The position numbers and the translations under genes are program-made. From positions 95,350,043 to 95,414,042 of the forward strand of contig CM075853.1 in the NCBI GenBank assembly GCA_037975125.1: a stretch of DNA of 64,000 nt, in the 5' to 3' direction. Origin of the DNA: Latrodectus hesperus. Taxonomy: Eukaryota > Arthropoda > Arachnida > Araneae > Theridiidae. A model generated the notes under the pieces. That model saw only the letters and a program-made list of their open reading frames with translations. It was not told where the DNA came from and did no database searches. This document shows positions 1-11,889 of this stretch, piece by piece; the stretch's first letter is position 1, and each line of letters begins with the position of its first letter.

Positions 1-1221
1 TGTATGATAGCTCAAGATAGTTTAACACTAAAAATAATTCAAGCACAAAACACAGACGAACATATCAAAACAATTAAAGAGATATTAAAACAAAAACCTC
101 ATGATGATTATTTACTCAAAAATGATGTTCTTTACAAATATGTTAATGGTAATGAATTGTTAGTAGTCCCAGACGAAATGCAAATGAGTATAATTAAATC
201 TGCACACGAGAAGGGTCATTTTGCAGTTAAAAGAACAGAAGATAATTTAAATTCTAACTTTTACATTCCTCAAATTAAACAAAAAATCGAGAGATGTATA
301 TCTAATTGTATACCATGTATTTTAAGCAATCGAAAAAGAGGTAAACAAGAAGGAGAATTACATCCAATTGAGAAAGACGACACTCCTTTACACACATATC
401 ATGTAGATCATTTAGGTCCATTAGAAAGTACTCATAAGAAATATAAATATATATTTGCTGTGATCGATAGTTTTACCAAATTTGTTTGGCTTTACCCAAC
501 TAAATCTACTGACGCTTCTGAAGTAATTTCGAAGTTAGAACTCCAAAAGACTGTTTTCGGTAACCCCTCTTGCATTATTTCGGATAAAGGTTCTGCATTT
601 ACTTCAAATGATTTCGAAGAATATTGTCGCCGTGAAGAAATTAAACATATTTGTGTAACCACCGGTTTACCTAGAGCTAATGGTCAAGTAGAGCGCCTTA
701 ATTCCAGTATAATTTCTGTTTTGTCTAAAATGTCGATAGATAACCCAGCTAAATGGTATTTGCATGTTAGTAATGTACAACAGGTTATAAACTCAACTTT
801 TCACAGAAGTATTAACACAACGCCATTTGAATTGTTGTTTGGTACAAAAATGAAGCAAAAAATTGATGTTAAAATTAAAGATCTCTTAGACGCAGAAATG
901 CGAATAGATTTCATTAATAATCGCGATAACCTTAGAAAAGAAGCTAAAAAACAAATTTTAAAAGTTCAAAATGAAAATCGCAAAACCTATAATTTAAGAA
1001 GAAAACAAGCAAGGAAATTCAAAATAAATGATATTGTTGCTATTAAACGCATACAACAAGGTCCAGGTCTCAAGTTAAAACCCAAATATTTAGGCCCCTA
1101 CAAAATAATAAAAGTTAAGAACAATGACACCTACGATGTTCAAAAAATTGGTTTTACCGAAGGTCCCCTGATTACCAGTACTTGTGCTGAGTATCTGAAG
1201 CCTTGGCCCGATGTAACTTAA
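1..1221 (+). CDS. Ty3/gypsy integrase, 3' part of pol (element D), cut by the window edge
   Basis: The frame is open from the first base, so the protein continues upstream outside the window; the first internal Met is at position 4. About 405 residues are visible. In order: an H2C2 zinc-binding region (HEKGHF followed by CISNCIPC, about residues 68-106), then the integrase core with its acidic triad in YHVDHLG, IISDKGSAF and GQVERLN, then a basic C-terminal part ending in a GPYKIIKV-type fold. This order is that of a Ty3/gypsy integrase, which inserts the cDNA into host chromatin. The phrase TKFVWLYPTKST is typical of mdg3/blastopia-like gypsy lineages (recall, not searched). No internal stop is seen, so this copy may be fairly young. 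RT and RNase H would lie upstream of the window. Confidence 0.9.
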   Translation, partial: CMIAQDSLTLKIIQAQNTDEHIKTIKEILKQKPHDDYLLKNDVLYKYVNGNELLVVPDEMQMSIIKSAHEKGHFAVKRTEDNLNSNFYIPQIKQKIERCISNCIPCILSNRKRGKQEGELHPIEKDDTPLHTYHVDHLGPLESTHKKYKYIFAVIDSFTKFVWLYPTKSTDASEVISKLELQKTVFGNPSCIISDKGSAFTSNDFEEYCRREEIKHICVTTGLPRANGQVERLNSSIISVLSKMSIDNPAKWYLHVSNVQQVINSTFHRSINTTPFELLFGTKMKQKIDVKIKDLLDAEMRIDFINNRDNLRKEAKKQILKVQNENRKTYNLRRKQARKFKINDIVAIKRIQQGPGLKLKPKYLGPYKIIKVKNNDTYDVQKIGFTEGPLITSTCAEYLKPWPDVT

Positions 1222-2272
1222 AATATGCTGAAAGAAGAAGAAGAGAAGACACCGATGACGACCAACTCCTGATTTTGACTTTTTGACTCCTGATTTGATT
1301 ACCCACAGAATTGCTATTTTTTAAGACTAAAACTTTATATTTCAGACTGTTACTTTTTCAAATTAAAAAAAAAAGGAATAGTAACTGTGATGTGTTCAAG
1401 ACGTTTCCTTTTGAAGATGGCCAAAGACGAGAGTGAAGATGTAGCTACAGATGCTCTAACCAGATGAAGACGAAGAAGTCCTCCATGACGGAATCTCAGA
1501 TTCAAGGGACAACGACGATGATAGCGACGACGATTTGGTTGAGAGCTGAAAAGACGAATTGAGAATTGACAACACTGTAAAAAAATTTTTCTTGAACATG
1601 TTACTGCTCCTGTTCATTTTTTTTTCAGGAAATTCTGATTCCAGACGAGCGCTGAGGTCAGCTAGTGTCATCAGGACGGCCGATTGTGGGATTGAAAGCG
1701 CCACCAGAGGGCCACTCACATGCTTGCCGCCAGACACGCAGAGGAGAAGGGAGGAGAACGACGATGTGAGGAAATGAAAAAAGACGTGATGACGATAAAT
1801 ACGCGAATGCAAATTAAAATTGTTTATGATTAGAACTAACTACCATATGTTAAAATGGACAATACGCTTTGATATTGTATATATGTATATATTTCATAAT
1901 ATTATTAGAAAATATAATTAAATAAGTTAACATTTATCTTCATTTTTATTGAGAACCCACATATATATATATATATATATATAATGGACAAAACTAAATA
2001 TGGCTGCAATATGTAAACTATATTGTGATTTCTTTCCGAGCCCTCTGTTATCCATTTTATAAAACTTAAATGGCGTTTTTAAAATTTCAATGAAGTTTTT
2101 TCTCTCTGTTAGAAAATATTTTTTATCACCTTATCTGCAGCGGCGTATAATATGCACAGCGAAATTTCAAACTTTTTTAACAGATAATCTGAGGGTTATA
2201 TACAGGAAAATATGGTATTTATATTTTTAGGTGCTTACTTTGAATACAAAGTTAAAAGCATAAAACATACAG
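1222..2272 (+). other. 3' untranslated part and probable 3' LTR of gypsy element D, not delimited
   Basis: No convincing gene. A purine tract at about 1366-1380 (A-run followed by GGAATAG) lies where a polypurine tract is expected, with TGTGATG shortly after it as a possible LTR start. The LTR end cannot be fixed because the 5' LTR lies outside the window. The short reading frames in 1456-1812 lie on opposite strands over the same GC-richer, repetitive 'gacgacgatga' sequence and look like chance. An (AT)n run sits at 1961-1983. Confidence 0.4.
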
Positions 2273-2544
2273 TGTAGCGCCCTCTATCTGCAGCGTCACC
2301 CATGGAATCGTCAACGAGAAGGCAGTCCCTCTCCAACAACCGACGGTATGAGACATGTCCATATGACTCTCATGTTTTTTTTTTCAAATTTAAATGTTTT
2401 AATTGTTATTTAGTATTATTTGTAGTATCTGTGTGTACCTGTGTTGTGCTCAAATTGTACCTTAAATTGTAATAAAATATTTTGAGCTATTTAAGGAACT
2501 TATTTCTTTGTTCCTATTAAACCAGCTACATGCTACACGCTACA
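2273..2544 (+). repeat. LTR of Ty3/gypsy element C (5' LTR)
   Basis: The segment starts TGTAGCG and ends CGCTACA, a perfect 7-bp inverted repeat of the TG...CA type expected at LTR ends. It contains an AATAAA polyadenylation signal near 2470. Five bases after the end comes a primer-binding-like site, TGGCAGCCCAACGTG (2550-2564). The matching 3' LTR is not in the window, because the element is truncated near 6195. Confidence 0.75.
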
Positions 2545-2549
2545 AAAAA

Positions 2550-2567
2550 TGGCAGCCCAACGTGAGA
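2550..2567 (+). promoter_or_regulatory. Primer binding site of gypsy element C
   Basis: TGGCAGCCCAACGTGAGA begins with TGG, complementary to a tRNA CCA tail, and lies just inside the LTR. The BEL element nearby uses the similar TGGCGCCCAACGTGGGGC. Confidence 0.6.
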
Positions 2568-4074
2568 CCCTAGTTCGAGTTTCTTTTGCTCTTGAAAATT
2601 CTACCCAGAATTAAATTTTGTTGTTGGAGGGGAACTCAAAATTTTACAGGTTACCTCCTGATGTGTAGGGTTTTATGGATTCATTAGAAGTATAATCTCA
2701 TCCGAGATTGTAGTTGTAGTTCGTTTGAGGAGTTCAGCGATCTGAAAATTCCAGATAAGTTGCTTTTATACTGTACTAAGAATTAAAATTAAGTTATGTT
2801 TAAGCACAAAAATGTTAATGTTTAAGCACGTATGAATATAAAACTGTATAAAAAGTTTCTTTATAAGTTGTGTTCCATAAAAGTGTTATTATTTTATGTT
2901 TTTGAATTTTGAACAGTATTATTACTTGCGAGTATAATTATTTGTTTGATTTGGTAGATATGTTTCACATATTATTAAATGAATAATATTTTGTAATAGA
3001 GTGTTGAATTAAAAGATATATTTATTTTATTATTATATTTGAAGTATTATAGTATGTGTACGTGAATTAATATCTCTGTTACTTCTGAATATTTTATATT
3101 TCTCATATATTATCTTTCTTAATTCTGAATAGTTGAAAATATATTCTTTACAGTGAAATAGTGTTTAAAATATAGTATCTAATAGAATTTAATTGTCTGG
3201 TGACTGTGCATTTTTCATGGGATGATACTTTTGTTTTGATTTAAAACACGAAACAAGGCGCCGCAAACGACCGTTGTTATTGCTTTCATATATGTCTCAC
3301 TGTCTACCATTTCAATATCTATGAATGCTTATTTTTATTTATTTAATTTTTTTTTTCGTCATTCACTTTCTGTTTAGAATCTTTGTGTTTTATTTTTTTA
3401 GTAAGTGATTTCATTGAATAAAGAATGAAAATATATTGTTTTCCATGTATATATTTAAGGTTATATATTAAGATTACAACATTATTATTAATATTTTGGT
3501 AAAAGGTATCAGAATTGATATTCTAGAAAATTGAAGAACTTTTAAGTTAAATAAAAAGTCAATAAAACATTTTGTTATTGATATATAAAATATTCTTTGA
3601 ATGCATATGATTAAGTTATCTTAATTAATATATTTTGAATTATTGAATGTGGTATTAAAGTATTGATAAAATATAATTTATAAACAAAGGTACACTGTTA
3701 GTAATTATTGGTAATTATAAAACGAAAGTAAAGAGTTATAAATGAAACGAAAATAAAATTCATGGTAGAATTGTGAAATGCTTTGTTTTGGTTTTGTTTG
3801 ATTACAGTGAATATCATATGAATATTTCAGGTTTATTTACAAAAATTTAAGAGTTCATTTTATTTGCAGTAAATATTTGGATAAATAATAATAGGTTATA
3901 CTTTACTTATGTTTAAAGTTAAAATGTTTATATTTTCACATAATATTGTATTTAAGACTGATGGTGTTTAAATTTCGTTTTAACTAAAATAAATAAACAC
4001 ATATTTTAAAAAAATCAGTATTTTAAATCAGTTGAAAATAACTTTAGAACTCTTAAAAGTAAACACATGCAAAA
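2568..4074 (+). other. Long AT-rich leader of gypsy element C
   Basis: About 1.5 kb between the primer-binding site and gag with no supported reading frame. Gypsy elements A and B in this window also have leaders of about 1.4 kb, so a long non-coding leader appears to be a family trait. Whether it carries packaging or internal ribosome entry signals cannot be told by eye. Confidence 0.5.
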
Positions 4075-6195
4075 ATGGCCTTCCTTGGGAAAGGAAAAAA
4101 GAAGATTTGAGAAACCTCGCTATAGAAATGGGGCTAGGGGTAGCAGATGATCTAAAAGTAATTCAACTGAAAGATATTATAACCAAATCAAACGATTATG
4201 ATGAAGAATTAGTGAAAAATATGCTAACTAATATAATAGAAGAACGGCTTGAAAAAGGAAAACAAGCTGAATGCGAAAGAATTGCCAAAGAAAAAGAACT
4301 GTGCATTGAGAAAGAAAGAGCGTATGAATTGCAACGCTTAGAACTTCAAGTGGAAGCTCAGAAAGTACTTTCCTCCACTGCCACAGCTCCAGCCAGTGAA
4401 GCAGAGAAAACAAATTGGGATCTGAATCGTATTCTCCCAAAATTCAATCCCAATCAAGATGAAATAGGACTGTACCTGACAGTTTTTGAACGTCAATTAA
4501 AATTAGTGAATATACCTGAAAGGAATTGGATGCCGTACTTGATAGGCTCATTGCCAGCCGAAATAAATCAATTAATTGCTAGAGAAAATGAAGAAGATGT
4601 TAACGACTACTCAAAGGCGAAAGAGATGCTCTTGAAGCGTTTTCGACTTACATCAGATAGGTTTCGGCAGATGTTCTCGCAACATAGAAAAAGTGCAGAA
4701 GTAACATGGAAAGACTTCTATTTTGAAATTAAATCATATTTCGAGGGATGGGTAAAGGAGTTGAATATCATCACTTTTGAGAAATTGCAAGAATTAATTA
4801 TAGCTGACCAGTTAAAGAAAAGAATACCTCCAGAGGTAAGAGAACATTTTGTTGATCAATGGTCAGAGCTGAATGATCCTTTAGAACTTGCAGAAAAGCT
4901 TGACAGTTATGAAAATGTAAGACTGGGAATGAAGAAAAATTCACCTATCTTTGCTAAGAAGCCAAATTTCAAAGACTATGTTAAATCTACTTCGGAAAGA
5001 AACTATAAGCCTCCTAACTCTAGGGAACATAACAAAATAAAATATTCCAACTATGAAAGTCCAAAATTTAGTAAAGACAAGCCAGAAAGAAAATTTTCGG
5101 TTCATTGCTATGGATGTGGTAATCCTGGTTTTATTCAGTCTAAGCGTCCAAAGTGCAACATATTAAAAGAAGAGGCTAAAACAGTTGTTGATGGTGTAAA
5201 ATTGTATACCGCACAAGTTTCAGATTCATTGTCTAGCTCAATTTTTTTAACTGTTTGTGGTGAAAAAGCAGCTTTTTGTGCCGACACAGGTGCATCAAAT
5301 TCCATTGCGGGAGAGAGATTTTTTTGTTTATTGAAAGAGAAAGGTTTTAAATTTCAAAAGAAGAATATTACAATGGTACTTGCTGATGGAAAAGAAAGAA
5401 ATGTCCCAGCCTTGACAACAGTTGTGAATCTTAATGTAGAAGGAAAGAAAGTTCGTATGAAATTTATTGCGTTACCAAACGCTAAAGGTAATAGAACATT
5501 GCTTGGCACTGACTTTCTTCAGGCTGCTGGTATTGTGCTTAACATCCAGAATGGCACTTGGCATTTTAGTGAATATCCACACAGACATTATCCATTTTAT
5601 CAGGAAACATCTGAAACCGTAAGTGCTGCAAAAGTAATAATGCCGCAAAAATTAACTTCGCCTGATATGTCTGCTGAAATTTCAGAAACCTCTAATTCCG
5701 TGCAATTGAGAAATGATGAAGGAAAACACTTGACAAGAGAACAACGTTATAAATCAAATTCATTGCTGGAAGAATTTGAAAATAACTTCAAACCAGGGGG
5801 AGAACCTACTCCTTTTATTGAACACAGAACACAGACTGGAAATAGCCTACCTGTTGCTGAACCTCCATATAGAATGACACCTGCAAAGAAAGAGTTGACA
5901 CCTGAAAAGAAAGAGCTAGATTCCTTACTAACAGACGGAATAATTGAGGAATGTGAATCTCCTTATGCAAGTCCTGTGGTATTAGTGCCTAAACCGAACG
6001 GTACCATCAGATTGTGTGTTGATTACCGTAAGTTAAACTCAACGACTATTCCGGATAACTATCCACTACCTAGAATGGATGATTTATTGACTGAAGCAAA
6101 GTTCATGAATCGGACCAAGAGAAGACTGCATTCATCTGTCCATTTGGAACTTTTAAATTTTTACGTATGCCTTTTGAGTTGCGCAACGCCAGAAC
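4075..6195 (+). pseudogene. gag-protease-RT (truncated) of Ty3/gypsy element C
   Basis: The family start is probably ATG at 4075 (MAFLGKGKK, matching MAFLARGKK of element B). An A-run at about 4090 breaks the frame, so the uninterrupted frame begins further upstream, at 4032. In order: a charged coiled-coil gag region, a SCAN-like capsid part (about 4480-4920), a zinc knuckle near 5106 with the His lost, an aspartic protease with DTGA at 5283-5294, and the start of RT (RLCVDYRKLNS). Protease is followed directly by RT, the ordinary gypsy order. After LLTEAKF about 60 bp is missing, then a shifted frame resumes (FGTF, then MPFELRNA) and ends where BEL sequence begins in the opposite direction. 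The element cannot be functional. Confidence 0.85.
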
Positions 6196-8932
6196 TTTTC
6201 GTAATGTATTTACACTTGACATTGCTCTCCCACCCTCGCAAGTTGAAACATCCACGTGAAAGTACTTCTATAGCTGTTAAAATAAATTGCTCTTGTTCTT
6301 TGATATTAAAAACACCAGAAAGGCAATTGTCTACGTAAAATGATTTTCTTAATTTTTCAATTATTTCATTGTTTTCTACAAAGGTGTTGTTAAGCAAATG
6401 GGAGATGGATGCTGCTAAGAGAAAAGGGCTGGAAGTAACCCCAAAAACTACTCTACAGTGTCTATAAATGACCATTTCATCTTCGCACGGATAAAAAAAG
6501 CGTAAAAAGTCTCTGTACCTTGGAGCAATAGACAATTGCAAAAAAGCCTTTTCGATATCTGCAGACAGGCCAATGGGATATGAACGAAATCGGTCAATCA
6601 GGTCTGGGATTAATTCAATGAGATTTGGCCCTTTATATAAAAGTTCATTCAAGGACGGCTTGCCACTAGAGGCATCAAAGACTGGTCTTAATTTTGTAGT
6701 AGTGCTTTCGTTTTTGACTATAGGCCTATGTGGTAAATAGTGACACTGCCTGTCGCTTATAATTTCATTTTGGGGTACCCTTTCAATTATATCAAGACAC
6801 TCCCATTCCTTAAACACCATTTCGTAATCCTTAATTAATTTTTTATCTTTAGATCGTTTACACATTTTTTGGTGTCTATTCCAAGTTAGTTCCTTGTTAT
6901 CGGGCAAACTTGAAGTATCTGTTTTAAAAGGCAAACCTAACTGGTATCTACCAGAAGGGAGTATTTCCAAACCCTCTTGAAAATCTTTTAATAACTCAGA
7001 GTGTACAATATTTATGTTTCTGTTTTCAGAAGGATCTAATATACCAAGATTTTCTAGATTCCAAAATTCACTAACAGATAAATTATTAGCATGCAAAGAT
7101 AAAGCACATAAAACAGAGTCATTATTTACATCATAATTATCATTTAATTTCTGCTTTCCAATAACAGTATACCCCAGCCGGGTTTCAATAGCAACTAGAC
7201 TTGATTCTAACTTCACAGAATGGCCAGTTAACAACATTCCTGCCACATCGGATCCAATCAAAAGATTTATATCATAATTAGGGATTTCGAAATCACTCAA
7301 TATAATCCCTTTTTCTTTCAGTTCATGAATAGTCATCATATCAGTCAGTTTAGGAACAAAACCACAAATTTTGTTTTCAGATAAAACCTCAATTTTACAA
7401 GAAAAATCATTTTTCAAACTAGCAATTTTCACATCGTATACTTCATGAGAACAGGGTTTCGTTTCTTGACCACCAAAAAGTCCATGTATTAAAGATAATG
7501 ACCTTTTGGGTTTTAACTTTAATTGTTTAACTATTCCTGAACTGAGGTAAGAACGTTGGGATCCTGTGTCCAAGACTGCTCTTACTAAACACTGTTTCTT
7601 TTGATTCATAACTTTAACAACAAGAGTCATTAAATAAACATTTTCTACTCTAGAATTATTTGACAATACAGTTGTAGATACAGTTTCGTTTTTACTGGCA
7701 GGACTGTTCTCCTTATCTGAATAACACATAAGAGTACAGTGATTTTTATTACAATGAAAACACTTCACCTTAGCCCTGCAATTTTTAGAGGTATGTCCTG
7801 TTCTCAAACAGGAGTAACAGGCCCCTTTCTGACTAAGAATTTTAATCTTTTGATCAAAATGCATTTTTCTAGCAGCAAAACAATCTTGGCTGGGGTGTTT
7901 CTTATTGCAAAAAAGACAATCAAAATTCCTCTTACCTTGATTTTCTGCTTCTGATGTACTTACAAGGGCGGCAGCTGTAGTAATATTCCCTTCACGGGAT
8001 TCCTTGTGTTTGTCGATTCGGGGAGCTCCAAACCCGGTACGGGCGAGCACAACCATTTCTTGTCCTTGAACTTCTTGTCTCAGAAAAGACATCAAATTTT
8101 CTAACGAACGTACTCCTCCGTCAAGTGTACTTCTATTTCTTTCCCAAGCTATTAGGACACTCTCAGGCAAGCACGATTCCACAAGGGGAGTTAAAAAGTC
8201 CCCGTACTTTTCTCGGGTTCTTCCTAGGCTGTCCAGCGCGCGCAGTTTTGATTCCAGTTCATCGTAAAGAACAGCTAAATCCGTTTTAGTTCGGTTTGAA
8301 GAGGCATTTCTCATTACCATAGTTAACAAGTCTCTGACGTAAACTTGTACAAGTAGATCACTCCGCCCGAAGCGATCCTGTAACTGTTCTATGACTTTGG
8401 GATAGTTATCCGCTGTTGGCGGGAAGCTTTCTACTAATCTTGCTGCTTTCGATTCTGGCACTATTGCCTGTAGCAAATACTGGAACTTGTCTTCTGGTGG
8501 AATTCTCTCATCATCATCAATTTTGGAGAACTGACTCCAAAAACCAAGCCATTCTCGAGTCTCACCGGAAAATCGCTTTAGTTCTAACTTCGGGAGCTTG
8601 AATTGTTTCTTATTTGAGGTATCTTGAGAGACTTCCGTTTTCATAGTTACTTTACGGCATTTTTCAAAAAGTTCAATATATCTATCACGATATTCTTCTG
8701 CTGTAATGAAATCTTCTTCATATAACCGTTCCGCATCTTTTGAAGTTAAAATTTCGTTTTCTACTTCTTGTTGAGAAACTTCTAATCTTTGAAATTTGTC
8801 TTCTAACTGCGCGGATAAAACCGAAATAACATTCTTATCTACTTCTGGTTTCAGGAATTCTTCTTGAATTTTATTCCCGCAGACTGTAAAGGATGCTCGA
8901 AGCCCTTTTCGTTTCTGTTTCAACAAATCCAT
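6196..8932 (-). pseudogene. BEL/Pao gag-protease-RT polyprotein, truncated in RT
   Basis: An uninterrupted frame of over 900 residues from MDLLKQKRKG. In order: a gag-like region with a DUF1759-type segment (about residues 115-300; FSGETREWLGFW), Cys/His knuckles (about 335-405; CLFCNKKHPSQDC, CYSCLRTGHTSKNC), a DUF1758-type aspartic protease with VLDTGSQRSY (about 455), then RT (about 690 onward; KLRPVFDASSG, GLSADIEKAFLQ). The catalytic loop reads FYVDN rather than YVDD, with its second Asp replaced. The frame runs into gypsy C near 6196, so the rest of pol is lost. Fusion of gag and pol in one frame is normal for BEL elements. Confidence 0.88.
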
Positions 8933-8962
8933 TCTTCAATAAAACTTTAATTTCAATCTTCA

Positions 8963-8981
8963 GGCCCCACGTTGGGCGCCA
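8963..8981 (-). promoter_or_regulatory. Primer binding site of BEL element
   Basis: On the minus strand TGGCGCCCAACGTGGGGCC lies four bases inside the LTR end. It starts with the TGG expected opposite a tRNA CCA terminus. Confidence 0.75.
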
Positions 8982-8985
8982 CTTA

Positions 8986-9293
8986 TGTTACGTTTCGTTT
9001 TAATTTGAATAATTCCGAATTCGATTTCTCGATCATGTATAAAAATGGAATTCTTTTCAACGTAACATAATAAAATTATGGGCCGAAATATCTACGCGAT
9101 ATTTAAATTGAAGACAGAAATTATCAATAATAACTTTGAAAAACAGAAGTTGAAAAATATTTATTTCTTCACTAAATCAAAACATTGCTCGGCGAGTGCC
9201 GGATGCATACTGAAAAAAAAAGGTTTTAGATTACACAATAACGCAAGCAGTCACATGGGTAACGTCACTCGCTTCTCTGGCGATTGGTTGCTA
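8986..9293 (-). repeat. 5' LTR of the BEL element
   Basis: On the minus strand the segment starts TGTAGCAACC and ends CGTAACA, just before the primer-binding site. The outer boundary is inferred from where gypsy A homology starts (9294-9296, by comparison with the same codons in gypsy B near 27580). It has no partner LTR in the window. Confidence 0.6.
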
Positions 9294-10270
9294 CACAGCA
9301 ACTACCGAAAATTCTGGTATATACTTGCGATAGTATCCAACAAGACCTAGGAAAGCACGTACTTCGGTTTTGCTTGAGGGATGTTTGAAATCGGTAATGG
9401 CCTTCACTTTAATATCAACTGGTGTTCTTTGACCTTGTCCTACAAAGTGTCCCAAATATTTATCACGAAGTTGAGTGAATTTGTACTTAAGTGGTTTTAC
9501 AGTCAATTTCGCAAATTGCATCCTTTCCAGAACACATTTAAGATGTTGGATGTGATCAGACCAGGTAAGTGAATATAGCTATGTCATCTAAATAAGGCAC
9601 AGCAAAATGTTCGCAATTTTTTAATAATTCAACCATTAACTTACTGGAATTGTATGGGGCATTCTTCAAACCGAATGCCATTCTCAAAGGTTTATAAACA
9701 CCAAATGTCGTCGTAAATGCAGCACATCTTTGAGCCTTAGGACTCAAAGGTATCTGCCAATAACCTCGTGTTAAGTCTAATAAAGATATGAACTTCGCTT
9801 TCGAAACGCATTCAACGCGCTCTTCAATATTTGGCAATGGATAATATTGCGTTCTGGTAACCTCATTTAACCTACGATAATCAATGCAGGGACGAGGTTC
9901 TTTTCCAGGAGCTTCAACTGATATTAAAGGTGATGTGTAATCGGATTCACCTGGTTCCACCACCTTCAATTTCAACATCTTGTCTACTTCCGATTTCAGA
10001 ACTTCTGTCTGTCGTGGGGACATTCGATATGGTTTAGCTATAATAGGTTTATTAGATTTATTAGATGTCCAGTTCAGCCAGTTCTGTAAAACCTGGTTCA
10101 TTTGGAAAAATATCAATAAATTGAATCAAAAGTCTACTCAATTGCTTCTTCTGCTCATCCTCTAACTTTTCATTAAAACAGCTTTCAGGAAAAGTCTCTA
10201 AAAGGGTGGATGATTTAATTTCAAATCTTGGGATATCTTCATTCTCAGACTCAATATCTTCATTATCAGA
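9294..10270 (-). pseudogene. Gypsy A reverse transcriptase region
   Basis: Minus-strand RT with KPIIAKPYRMSPRQTE, the PCIDYRRLNEV motif, LLDLTRGYWQIPLS, MAFGLKNAP and the catalytic YLDD, then GLVGYYRKYIPEFS at the start of the connection to RNase H. Frames shift near 10110 and 9540. It lies downstream of the integrase C-terminal part (10512-10285), so in this copy too integrase precedes RT. At the integrase/RT boundary this copy reads through in one frame, unlike gypsy B, which has one extra base there. Confidence 0.85.
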
Positions 10271-11046
10271 ATTAGAGGTAAAAATTAAGTAACATCTTCT
10301 GGACGCTGAAAATAGGGTTTTAACATATTTACATGGTATACATGTAATTTTTCCTTATCGGGAAATTGTATTATGTAATTTGTTTCCGATAGTCGTTTTA
10401 CTACTCTTCCTGGACCTATCCAATGAACGGAAAATTTGTTTGATCTAGAAGGTGCAACAACTAACACAAGATCATTTTCTTTAAATTCTCTTTTCGTAGC
10501 CTTACCTACCAAAGTTTCTGTTTTTCTTTAGCATCTGTCATATTTTGCACAGCTAATTCTTGGCATCTTTTCATTCTATTTAAAAGATTAAAAACGTAAG
10601 CAATCACACTATCTTTTTCAATGGTTTTACCAGTTAGATTTTCATATAATAATGTTACGGGTGTTCTTAAGTTCCAACCATGGACTAATTCTGCAGGAGA
10701 ATATCCAGTGCCATCATTTTTCTAAGCAAAAGACTTTCAGTATTCTCTTTAAAGTTCTATGCAATCTCTCTACAGGATTGCTTTGGGGATGCTGAACAGA
10801 ACTATGAACAACTTTAATTCCAAATTTTTCTAAAAATTCTGATGTCAGGACTCTCATGAAAGATGTTCCTTGATCACTTTGCAACTTCCTAGGAAAATCC
10901 ATGCGGCTAAATATCTGAAGAAAAGCATCAATCACAGTAGTAGAATGTATATCTGGTACTGGGATGGCATCTGGATACTTGGATGACATGCAAATGGCTG
11001 TTATAATATACCGGTTACCACAGGAAGTTATAGGTAAAGGACCACA
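10271..11046 (-). pseudogene. Gypsy A integrase, catalytic and C-terminal part
   Basis: Minus-strand pieces match the gypsy B integrase: SSKYPDAIPVPD, the second catalytic Asp in LQSDQGTSF, the Glu in NPVERLHR, then a shifted frame with the C-terminal GPGRVVKRL and YHVNMLKPYFQR. Frameshifts lie near 10715 and 10512. The 5' side is interrupted at 11046 by the MULE; the missing codons resume at 16806 beyond it. Confidence 0.85.
11035..11046. repeat. 12-bp target site duplication of the MULE, left copy
   Basis: TAAAGGACCACA here is repeated exactly at 16806-16817 on the other side of the element. In gypsy B the same site is present once (GGTAAAGGACCACATGC when read on its minus strand), confirming a duplicated target. 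Confidence 0.85.
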
Positions 11047-11120
11047 CTAGCGGATAGGGGAAGTAAATTTTTCTTCGATAGACCAAGTCCTCGGCTGTTG
11101 AATTCATTCTTGCCACCCCC

Positions 11121-11889
11121 GTTAGTTTTAAATACCGCGCAGGCGTATGGAATTCAGATTTGTTTCCGCCATTTTCTATTTCATTCGCCTGTCAGCGTCG
11201 GTGAGTAACATTTGTGTAAATAATGTGAATTTTTTTATATTCAAGAGTTACAGCTCTTAAGTTAATTATTTGATAATAGATGTGTTAGTTATTGAGTAAT
11301 AAAATATGTTAATAGTTTTCTTTTAATTAAAAAGCGTTTTTTTTACACAATCGAACAAGATCATTTCAAAGATTTACTGGTTTGGTATCACCGTATGCGT
11401 TTACTTAAAATTTATTTGTTTGTATCTAACCATTGTATGCATAACGTTGTATTATATTTTAATTCAATGCTTATTTTAAACTCCAATTTTGTATCGCAAA
11501 TTGACATCAATTTTGTTATTTATTCAGTGTTCATGTGTGGGGTTTTTATAATTATAAGATATTGTACTCTTAAAATAACTTTCTATATTATACTTTTAAT
11601 ATAATTTTCTATGTGTTTTATTATTTTCATTAAAAAGTTTTAAGTTTACTTAAAAAGTATCTTTATACCGAAAATTGACATCGGTTTTATCGTATGTTGT
11701 ATGATTTTTAATTATTGATTTATAAAAACAATGCCTCATTATTTTCATTCACTCACTATTTTCCAAAAAATTTTCTGGCCACCTGGAATTTTGGTAATCC
11801 TTTTGATCAAAGTCTGCTGCTACCACATTTTATTTTAGTTCAACCATTTTATGTTGTGTGTTTCCTCATCAGCATTCTCTTTGAAATAC
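11121..11889. other. Non-coding AT-rich part of the MULE
   Basis: Between the left inverted repeat and the ISXO2-like remnant. Short open frames here have no recognisable motif. Nothing further is seen. Confidence 0.4.

Larger units (their letters stand above)
6196..9293 (-). mobile_element. BEL/Pao LTR retrotransposon, 5' part only
   Basis: Reading on the minus strand: 5' LTR (9293 to 8986), a 4-base spacer, primer-binding site (8981 to 8963), then gag-protease-RT (8932 to about 6196). RNase H, integrase and the 3' LTR are missing. The 3' truncation lies head-on against gypsy C, which is also truncated there, so one deletion or rearrangement probably removed both ends. The 5' end abuts gypsy A in the codons for the end of its RT region. 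Confidence 0.85.

Noticed and set aside
1456..1812. Overlapping open frames of 118 and 72 codons on opposite strands
   Set aside because: Low-complexity Ser-rich or Arg-rich translations of a repetitive purine/pyrimidine stretch after the gypsy D polypurine tract; no domain, and both strands are open over the same bases.
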